Assembly (NCBI RefSeq): GCF_900120005.1
Contig: NZ_LT635451.1
Span: 358,161-422,160, forward strand
Source of the DNA: Holdemania sp. Marseille-P2844
Lineage (GTDB): Bacteria; Bacillota_I; Bacilli_A; Erysipelotrichales; Erysipelotrichaceae
DNA: 64,000 nt
Reading direction: 5' to 3'
Shown here: positions 59,161 to 64,000 of the stretch, in pieces
Layout: each line of letters starts with the position of its first letter
Position numbering within the stretch: position 1 is the stretch's first letter
Translations under genes and position numbers: made by a program
Notes under the pieces: model-generated
Told to the model about the DNA's origin: nothing
What the model saw: the letters and a program-made list of their open reading frames with translations, nothing else
Database searches by the model: none

Positions 59161-60174
59161 TTGAAAATCAAACGCTTGCTTTTTGTCGCGGCGGTTGCCG
59201 CGTTATGCGCCGGGTGTTTAATCGTGATGAATATCCGCTATGACCGGCTTTCCCGCTATCCGTATCAGGATCCGAAAAGCCGCGCGCTGATCGACGAATA
59301 CTTAAGCGATGAGGACATCGAGTATATCATCGAATATTCGATTGCCCCTTCGACATTTGTACCGTATATCCAGGCGGAGCGGTTCAGCGTTTATCATGCC
59401 CCGGAATACAACTACATGGAGGAGGCATTCTCCTACCGCAATTACGCGCCGGCCCTCATCGTCAAGATGGTAGAGGAAACGCGCGATCAGATCGCAGTGC
59501 AGGATCTGGCGCAGCTGATGCTGGTGTACAGCTACGAGGAAGTCAAGGACTGGCTGGACCGCGGCGATCCGTATTACCGCAGCGCCACGCTGGTGCTCGA
59601 TCCGTCAGCGCTGGATACGCTGGTGGACGACGATCACACGATCGCCACGCATGTGCCGCTGCATTTGGAAGCGTTAGCGGACATCCCGCAGCTGACTGTC
59701 GAAGTTAACGGCGAGGAAAAGCCGATTCTGGTAGACGTGCGGCTGCAGCAGCCGCTGCGGCAGCTGTGCGAGGCGGCGGAGGCGGAGGTCAGCACGCGGG
59801 CCTGCGGCGGGCTGATCGTCACCGAAGGTTACGTCAGTTATCCAAAACAGGAAGAATTGTATAAGCAGGCGAAGGAACAATATGGTTCCTCGGCGATCCT
59901 GTATGTCGATTATCCCGGCCACAGCGAGCATCAGCTCGGTCTGGCTGTCGATTTTGCCGCAACAGGCAAGCAGTCGGAAGATTTCAGCACGACTGTGCAG
60001 TCTCAATGGCTGCAGGAAAACGCCTGGCGGTTTGGCTTCGTCCAGTCCTATACGGAAGACAAGGTCACGGAAACCAACAAGCTGGCCCGGCCGGAACACT
60101 ACCGGTATGTCGGCCCGGCGCTGGCCCGGCAGCTGGTTGAGGAACATCACACATTGAAAGAAGGCACAGAATGA
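59161..60174 (+). CDS. D-alanyl-D-alanine carboxypeptidase, M15B (VanY/DacB-like)
   Basis: A 337-residue extracytoplasmic zinc peptidase that trims the terminal D-Ala from peptidoglycan stems. A signal-like N-terminus ends in a lipobox-like LCAGC (residues about 16-20), so it may be a lipoprotein. The M15B catalytic part is GGLIVTEGYVSYPKQEELY, SEHQLGLAVDFA (SxHxxGxAxD zinc site) and RPEHYRYVG (with Glu and His). A 130-residue N-terminal region precedes it. No ATG fits; TTG 59161 follows GAGGTGG. It overlaps murI by ATGA, grouping two wall genes. Confidence 0.88.
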   Translation: MKIKRLLFVAAVAALCAGCLIVMNIRYDRLSRYPYQDPKSRALIDEYLSDEDIEYIIEYSIAPSTFVPYIQAERFSVYHAPEYNYMEEAFSYRNYAPALIVKMVEETRDQIAVQDLAQLMLVYSYEEVKDWLDRGDPYYRSATLVLDPSALDTLVDDDHTIATHVPLHLEALADIPQLTVEVNGEEKPILVDVRLQQPLRQLCEAAEAEVSTRACGGLIVTEGYVSYPKQEELYKQAKEQYGSSAILYVDYPGHSEHQLGLAVDFAATGKQSEDFSTTVQSQWLQENAWRFGFVQSYTEDKVTETNKLARPEHYRYVGPALARQLVEEHHTLKEGTE

Positions 60175-60905
60175 TCGGCGTTTTTGATTCAGGAATCGGC
60201 GGGCTACGGTTATTGGATAAGCTTCGCCAGCGGTGGCCGCAGGAAGATTTTGTTTACCTGGCGGATCAGGCACACGTCCCGTACGGTTCGCTGGACCGCG
60301 ATACATTACTGGATTTGTTGCAGCTGAATCTGAACTGGCTGGAAAAACAGGGAGCCGAGCGGATCGTGGTCGCGTGCAACACGGCCAGCGCGACCGGCAT
60401 CGCCCGCCGTTATCGCGGTCAGGCGCAGATCGTGGAGATTATCTCCAAGACATGTGAACAAATTCCGGCTTCGACTGCGAAGATTCTCGTGCTGGCGACG
60501 CCGTTTACCGCCCAGTCGCATCGCTACCAGCAGGTTCTGGCGCGGCAGCTTCCGCAGGCGGAGGTCAAGGAAGTCGGCTTGAGTTGTCTGGCGTTTATGA
60601 TCGAGCATCTCTGTCCGAAGCAGGAAATTGAAGCGTATCTGAAGGGTGAACTGAATGCTTATCGAGATCGCTACGACGTTGCGGTTCTGGCCTGCACGCA
60701 TTTTCCGTTTGCCCGCGATCAATTTGCGAAGGTGCTGGGAATCCCTTTGATCGATTCGGAAAGCATCGCGCTCGAGGCCCCGGCTCAGCCCGGGCAGTGC
60801 ACGCTGCGGATCGCGACGACTGGCAGCGTCGAGCTGTTAAATCGGCAGCTGCGTGGCTTGATGAACTGGGATGTTCCCTGCGAACATGTCCAGATTGAAA
60901 TCTGA
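60171..60905 (+). CDS. murI: Glutamate racemase
   Basis: A 244-residue cofactor-independent racemase that makes D-glutamate for peptidoglycan. It has the start MIGVFDSGIGGLRLLDKL with the first-domain Asp/Ser, YLADQAHVPYG, the first catalytic Cys in VVACNTASATGI, and the second in VLACTHFPFARDQF. It is slightly shorter than usual (about 260), mostly at the C-terminus. Its start is coupled to the M15 peptidase gene. A terminator lies about 70 bases behind the stop. Confidence 0.94.
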   Translation: MIGVFDSGIGGLRLLDKLRQRWPQEDFVYLADQAHVPYGSLDRDTLLDLLQLNLNWLEKQGAERIVVACNTASATGIARRYRGQAQIVEIISKTCEQIPASTAKILVLATPFTAQSHRYQQVLARQLPQAEVKEVGLSCLAFMIEHLCPKQEIEAYLKGELNAYRDRYDVAVLACTHFPFARDQFAKVLGIPLIDSESIALEAPAQPGQCTLRIATTGSVELLNRQLRGLMNWDVPCEHVQIEI

Positions 60906-60971
60906 GCGAGGTCTTGTCGGGGGATCAGGAGAATCGAACGAGCCCCTGTTGCTTTGGAATAAGCTGGAAGA

Positions 60972-60998
60972 AGAATGGGAAAACCCGTTCTTTTTTTG
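60972..60998 (+). terminator. Terminator after murI
   Basis: AGAATGGG-AAAA-CCCGTTCT (one wobble) followed by TTTTTTG. The ribosome site of the next small ORF begins five bases later. Confidence 0.8.
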
Positions 60999-61012
60999 TT
61001 GAAGGAGAAAGC

Positions 61013-61105
61013 ATGGCCAATTTCCAATGCCGAAAATTCAACTCCCTGCGGCATCATTTTGAATGCCATCGGTGCATAGACTGTGACAGGAGGGGATGTT
61101 CATGA
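61013..61105 (+). CDS. 30-residue cysteine-rich small protein coupled to the GerMN gene
   Basis: Product MANFQCRKFNSLRHHFECHR plus CIDCDRRGCS: five Cys in 30 residues, with a CxxCxxC run, plus three His. This suggests metal binding. GAAGGAGAAAGC precedes the ATG at ideal spacing, and its stop codon overlaps the GerMN start as ATGA (61102-61105), so translation is coupled. The ribosome site of the GerMN gene lies inside this ORF. No family is recognised. Too small for standard gene callers but well supported as translated. Confidence 0.6.
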   Translation: MANFQCRKFNSLRHHFECHRCIDCDRRGCS

Positions 61106-62088
61106 AAATCAAACCTGAAACGTTGAAGCAGGGCGCGGCTCTGATGTTTGGAGCGGTCGCGTTAGCCGCTTATCTCACTACCGTGCTGTGGCCTTCCCGC
61201 TCGCAGCCGGTTCAGACCGTCAGCGGATCCGATACGAGTGGGGATATGGTTCAAGTCTACTTGCTGGACGAAGACGCGACGCTGATTCCCTATACGCTGG
61301 GGATTGAGGAAGGGCTGGATTTAAACCAGAAGGTAGCCGAGGTTCTGCGGTTGATGACGATCGGCAACGAGCCGGTGCAGGGAGTGCGCGGACTTTTGCC
61401 AAACAATGCTCAGCTGGAAAACTGCGCGCTGCAGGGCAGCCAGCTTTCACTTTACTTCCCGGAGAATTTCCGTAATTATGATCCCAAGACGGAAATGCGG
61501 TTATTGGAAGGACTGACATGGGCGGTCACGCAGTTTGACGAAGTCAGCGAGGTTCTGCTTTATTTGGCCGGTGAACCGCTGACGCACATGCCGCAGCTGT
61601 CGACGCCGGTGCCGATGCCGTTAAACCGGCAGATTGGAATCAATAATTTTGAGAATACGGTCAACCGCCTGCACGACAGCCATTCGTTGACAGTGTTCTA
61701 TACGCGTCAGAAAAACGGCTCCAGCGTCTACGTGCCGAAAACGCTGCGCATCAGCAATCAGACGAGTCTGCAGGACAAGCTGTCTTCCATTCTGGCGGAC
61801 ATCGGCGTGTTCAGCCAGCTGAAGCAGCCGTTGGCAGGGACTCCGCTGACGGTACTGGATTGTTCGTTGGACGAAGACCTGTTGACGATCAACGTCAGCG
61901 GCGAGATTCTGGACGAGGAGAAGAAGGTCAACGAAGAACTGGTTACCAGTCTGCTTCTGAGCATTCAAAGCTCGCTGGGCGTCAGTCAGGTTCAGCTGCA
62001 GGTCGATGGTGTCACGGTCAATCTCAGCGGCGTCAACGACGATCCGATCGACCTGAATTCCTTAATTCTCAATCAAATATTGCTTTAA
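61102..62088 (+). CDS. GerMN-domain sporulation/germination protein
   Basis: A 328-residue protein with an N-terminal membrane anchor (ALMFGAVALAAYLTTVLW, about 13-31) and two GerMN domains: about 50-165 (VQVYLLDEDATLIPYTLGIEEG, NAQLENCALQGSQLSLYF) and about 195-320 (LTVFYTRQKNGSSVYVPKTLRIS, LTVLDCSLDEDLLTINVSGEILDEEKKVNEELVTSLLLSI). GerM of Bacillus is a spore-envelope protein that joins the SpoIIIAG-SpoIIQ channel, with the same tandem domain design. AGGAGG sets ATG 61102. The Cys usually found at the lipobox of GerM is not evident. Confidence 0.85.
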   Translation: MKIKPETLKQGAALMFGAVALAAYLTTVLWPSRSQPVQTVSGSDTSGDMVQVYLLDEDATLIPYTLGIEEGLDLNQKVAEVLRLMTIGNEPVQGVRGLLPNNAQLENCALQGSQLSLYFPENFRNYDPKTEMRLLEGLTWAVTQFDEVSEVLLYLAGEPLTHMPQLSTPVPMPLNRQIGINNFENTVNRLHDSHSLTVFYTRQKNGSSVYVPKTLRISNQTSLQDKLSSILADIGVFSQLKQPLAGTPLTVLDCSLDEDLLTINVSGEILDEEKKVNEELVTSLLLSIQSSLGVSQVQLQVDGVTVNLSGVNDDPIDLNSLILNQILL

Positions 62089-62128
62089 GGAAGGCGGCAA
62101 ATCTGATATTATAAGTACAGGTGGTAAA

Positions 62129-62602
62129 ATGAAGATAGTAGTGGTGAGCGATAACCACGGTCGGAGTGAACCGCTGGAGCAGATTTTAGAGCTTCATCGG
62201 GATGCAGATGTGTTTATCCATTGCGGGGACAGCGAATTGCCGCCGCAGTTTTTACAGGGGTATGTGTGCGTCAGGGGCAACAATGATTTTTATTATGAAT
62301 ATCCGGAGATGAAAATTTTAGAGCTGGAGGGTCATCGCATGATGATCGTTCATGGTCATCATCATCTGTATATGGGCCAGCTTGACATGTTGGTCAGCAA
62401 AGCGCGGCGGCAGGGCTGCGACTTTGTGTTTTACGGCCATACGCATATCTTTTCCAGCCAGCAGCGCGACGGCGTGATTCTTGTGAATCCGGGCGCGCTG
62501 TCCCGCAACCGCGACGGTACGCCGCCCTGTTACGCGGTGATTACGATCGACGGGAGCGACGTCAGTATTGACCGCGTCAACTGGACGCGGCCCCGGGACT
62601 GA
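62129..62602 (+). CDS. Metallophosphoesterase (YfcE/MJ0936 family)
   Basis: A 157-residue di-metal phosphodiesterase. Metal-binding motifs are VVSDNHG (DxH), FIHCGDSE (GD), VRGNND (GNxD), IVHGHHH and YGHTHIF (GHTH), in the order of the family, ending NPGALSRNRDG. YfcE relatives hydrolyse phosphodiester model substrates; the true substrate is not known. AGGTGG precedes the ATG. The frame is complete and a strong hairpin follows. Confidence 0.93.
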   Translation: MKIVVVSDNHGRSEPLEQILELHRDADVFIHCGDSELPPQFLQGYVCVRGNNDFYYEYPEMKILELEGHRMMIVHGHHHLYMGQLDMLVSKARRQGCDFVFYGHTHIFSSQQRDGVILVNPGALSRNRDGTPPCYAVITIDGSDVSIDRVNWTRPRD

Positions 62603-62634
62603 AGACCTTCGGCGCTTACAATCACGCAGAGAAG

Positions 62635-62675
62635 AAGTTGAAAATCACCGGAGTGCGCTGATTTTCAACTTTTCC
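62635..62675 (+). terminator. Terminator after the phosphodiesterase gene
   Basis: AAGTTGAAAATCA and TGATTTTCAACTT are exact reverse complements around an 11-base loop, then TTCC. Confidence 0.7.
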
Positions 62676-62706
62676 TGTTTGCCGATCAAAGGCGAAGGCC
62701 AGGACT

Positions 62707-62725
62707 GACCGGTTGCGAACCGGTC
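62707..62725. repeat. Short perfect hairpin
   Basis: GACCGGTT-GCG-AACCGGTC, an 8-bp stem with a 3-base loop and no T-tract, in the gap before the small zinc-ribbon gene. Possible operator or RNA hairpin. Confidence 0.45.
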
Positions 62726-62777
62726 TGCTTGATTTGCGCCGGATGTATCAAAGGGTCATGCGGAAAGAAGTTCAATC

Positions 62778-62975
62778 ATGAAAAAAATTAAAATTAATAA
62801 AATTAGATGCCGGAAATGCGGCGATATCATCGAAAGTTTTTCCGTCCATGACTTTAAGTTTTGCCGCTGCGGCGCGGTCGCCGTGGATGGCGGGCATGAA
62901 TATTTAAAGCGATGTGGTAATTTGGAAGAGATTGAAGATTTCAGCGAAGTTGAGGAGAATGACGAATCAAATTGA
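62778..62975 (+). CDS. Small zinc-ribbon-like protein (DUF7695-like)
   Basis: A 65-residue protein. NKIRCRKCGDIIESFSVHDFKFCRCGAVAVDGGHEYLKRCGN matches, from memory, a family annotated DUF7695: two CxxC/CxC pairs likely bind zinc, and the GAVAVDGGHEYLKR segment is its most conserved part. The acidic tail is variable. Function unknown; often carried by accessory or phage regions. GGAAAGAAG precedes the ATG. Confidence 0.8.
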   Translation: MKKIKINKIRCRKCGDIIESFSVHDFKFCRCGAVAVDGGHEYLKRCGNLEEIEDFSEVEENDESN

Positions 62976-63223
62976 GCGCCATGAACGGAACGAACGGAGC
63001 GAAGCCGTTTGAACATCGCCAGATCCCTTTTGCTTTAAGCGTGAATATTCTTCAAACTGGATCTGAAAAGCGTGCGGCAATCCCGTTCATTGCCTTCTAT
63101 TCATGGACCATCAGGGAGAATTACAAAAAGATCAAAGGTTTCCGGGTTCTGCGCATAAGGAACCAAACTTTCCTGTGTCATAGCCGCAGTCCCTGCAGCA
63201 GTAACAAAATATGCCAAAATCGC
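62976..63223. other. Gap with no supported gene
   Basis: Apart from the tRNA promoter at its right end, no ribosome site, family match or RNA structure is seen. An open frame across it runs into the tRNA gene and is not accepted. Confidence 0.5.
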
Positions 63224-63252
63224 TTGCATTCTTCAACACTTTTTGATATTAT
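63224..63252 (+). promoter_or_regulatory. Promoter of tRNA-Arg
   Basis: TTGCAT (63224-63229), a 17-base spacer and TATTAT (63247-63252). Confidence 0.7.
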
Positions 63253-63284
63253 GATTGAGCGTTCAAACCATGATAGAAAACAAT

Positions 63285-63361
63285 GTCCCGGTAGCTCAGC
63301 TGGATAGAGCATGCGCCTTCTAAGCGCACGGTCAGGGGTTCGAGTCCCTTCCGGGACGCCA
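63285..63361 (+). tRNA. tRNA-Arg (anticodon TCT)
   Basis: A 77-base cloverleaf. Acceptor stem GTCCCGG/CCGGGAC, D arm with GCTCAGCTGGATAGAGC, anticodon stem TGCGC/GCGCA with loop CTTCTAA (anticodon TCT, reads AGA/AGG), T arm with GGTTCGAGTCC. The CCA end is encoded. It has its own promoter and terminator. Confidence 0.97.
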
Positions 63362-63378
63362 CTTTGGAAAAACAAAAG

Positions 63379-63400
63379 TCCTTCGTTGAAGGATTTTTTT
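63379..63400 (+). terminator. Terminator of tRNA-Arg
   Basis: TCCTTC-GTT-GAAGGA followed by TTTTTTT. Confidence 0.92.
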
Positions 63401-63441
63401 GTACGATCGCAGGCAAAAAACATGCCGCTGCAAGCGGGGTG

Positions 63442-63450
63442 TGCTATAAT
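63442..63450 (+). promoter_or_regulatory. Extended -10 promoter of the DUF3196-type gene
   Basis: TGC followed by TATAAT (63445-63450); no clear -35 box. Confidence 0.6.
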
Positions 63451-63461
63451 AAGATCAGCTA

Positions 63462-63482
63462 AAAGAAGGATTCCTTCTTTTA
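63462..63482 (+). repeat. Inverted repeat at the start of the leader
   Basis: AAAAGAAGG and CCTTCTTTT around ATT, followed by ATTTTTG. It would form at the very 5' end of the transcript; it could stabilise the RNA or act as a weak terminator. Confidence 0.45.
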
Positions 63483-63505
63483 TTTTTGAACAAGGGGTGA
63501 TGACG

Positions 63506-64000
63506 ATGAGCTCAGGATTTTATGCGGAATGTCTTGAAGAAATCGCACAGCTGATCCGCCAGGGCCGCATTCAGGAAGCCCGCACGAAGGTGGATACGGA
63601 GCTGGCGATGCCCTATGTGCCTTCCGACGTGCTGCCGGCGCTGCAGGATTTTGATCGGCAGCTGCGCTTAATCGCGGCGGAAAACCGCAAGCCGGGCGTT
63701 GGGGTGATGAGCCTGGAGGAGATAGAGGAGAGCCTGAAAGGCGATCGCGAGCAGCAGCTGCGGGCGGTCGACGCGCTGCATGGGATGAATCTGCGCTCCT
63801 GCCTGGATTTGGTCCGCGCGTATCTGGAAACCGATCCTGATCCGCTCGCTTCGGCGCTGCTGATCGATTCGCTGATCGATCAACAGATCAGCGAGGAGCT
63901 GACGCTGAACCGGGATGGGATAGGCTATACGTTTATTCCCCGTTACCAGGAAGGGGCGGCGGAAAGCGACGGCTTTCTTTTGGCCCGCGCGTTGATCGGC
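63506..64000 (+). CDS. DUF3196-like protein, N-terminal part (runs off the window)
   Basis: 165 residues are visible from ATG 63506, which follows AAGGGGTGATG. The start MSSGFYAECLEEIAQLIRQG, REARTK-type helix pair (GRIQEARTKVDTELAMPYVPSDVLPALQDFDRQL), SLEEIEESLKGDREQQLRAVDAL and LLIDSLIDQQISEEL resemble the helical, TPR-like DUF3196 family of Mollicutes and Erysipelotrichia. The function of the family is unknown. The remainder lies beyond the window. Confidence 0.8.
   Translation, partial: MSSGFYAECLEEIAQLIRQGRIQEARTKVDTELAMPYVPSDVLPALQDFDRQLRLIAAENRKPGVGVMSLEEIEESLKGDREQQLRAVDALHGMNLRSCLDLVRAYLETDPDPLASALLIDSLIDQQISEELTLNRDGIGYTFIPRYQEGAAESDGFLLARALIG

Noticed and set aside
60914-61012. 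Longer N-terminal extension of the 30-residue Cys-rich protein
   Set aside because: The extension crosses the murI terminator and lacks a ribosome site, while ATG 61013 has an ideal one.
62972-63307. 111-residue open frame after the zinc-ribbon gene
   Set aside because: It has no ribosome site or recognisable domain and runs into the tRNA-Arg gene.
1-64000. CRISPR array, rRNA operon, prophage or integrase-bounded island
   Set aside because: No repeated spaced units, rRNA-like sequence, phage structural genes or integrase were seen; the mobile DNA is limited to the intron and the single insertion sequence.

Overview
The window looks like a chromosomal segment of a low-branching Firmicute, most plausibly Erysipelotrichia (a Holdemania-like relative is my guess). 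I base this on gene content and style: strong AGGAGG-type ribosome sites, many ATGA and TAATG gene overlaps, a single-membrane (monoderm) set of cell-wall genes, spore-related genes (a GerA/SpoVAF-type receptor subunit and a GerMN protein), RNase HIII, MutS2, a DUF3196-type protein, and fairly GC-rich coding sequence (about half G+C by eye). The assignment is inference; no rRNA or marker phylogeny is available here. Most of the window is ordinary core and transport DNA, read mainly on the + strand. It carries two mobile insertions and one large specialised locus.

Layout. 1-6451: the tail of an Mrp-type Fe-S carrier, a NifX-like protein, a GNAT-ABC transporter operon and a two-component system. 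6542-8463: a group II intron sitting directly behind a terminator. 8495-9581: an autoregulated MarR-flavodoxin operon. 9654-14893: a spore germination-type protein, a PII-like protein with a cation/proton antiporter, an M20 amidohydrolase and MurB. 14960-24718: a complete type IV pilus locus (PilC, PilM-PilN fusion, PilO, a tip-like minor pilin, two minor pilins, PilB, a major pilin, PilT, and prepilin peptidase on the other strand). 24758-28402: a stand-alone FakA-like domain, then an SdpR/SdpI-ABC transporter cassette. 28437-30643: rubrerythrin, with an ISL3-family insertion sequence in its terminator T-tract. 30661-34310: YbaK, a lipid kinase, an unknown small protein and a DEAD-box helicase. 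34401-35660: an orphan pilin with a large cysteine-rich, adhesin-like body. 35749-45007: acetamidase/formamidase, Ktr/Trk potassium uptake, a TSCPD protein, a heterodimeric ABC exporter and a MATE exporter. 45261-47184: a YtrA-type GntR regulator with an ABC transporter. 47209-54753: a PHP phosphatase, DUF1905, LspA, RluD, rhomboid, dCMP deaminase, an Rpn-type nuclease, RNase HIII and CvpA. 54756-64000: MutS2, UvrC, a small LuxR-type regulator, an M15 carboxypeptidase, MurI, a tiny Cys-rich protein coupled to a GerMN protein, a phosphodiesterase, tRNA-Arg and a partial DUF3196 protein.

How the genes work together. The pilus locus encodes every part a monoderm needs: inner-membrane platform, assembly and retraction ATPases, alignment proteins, pilins and the processing peptidase. 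The orphan pilin about 10 kb downstream has the same processing signal and could be displayed by the same machine. The most unusual point is that PilC can only be read as one protein through a -1 shift at an A AAA AAG heptamer in its 15th codon. Several small regulons carry their own palindromic operator at a clear sigma-A promoter (MarR, SdpR, YtrA), and the two-component operon has 11-bp tandem repeats over its -35 region. The two mobile elements both landed at rho-independent terminators and left the flanking genes intact.
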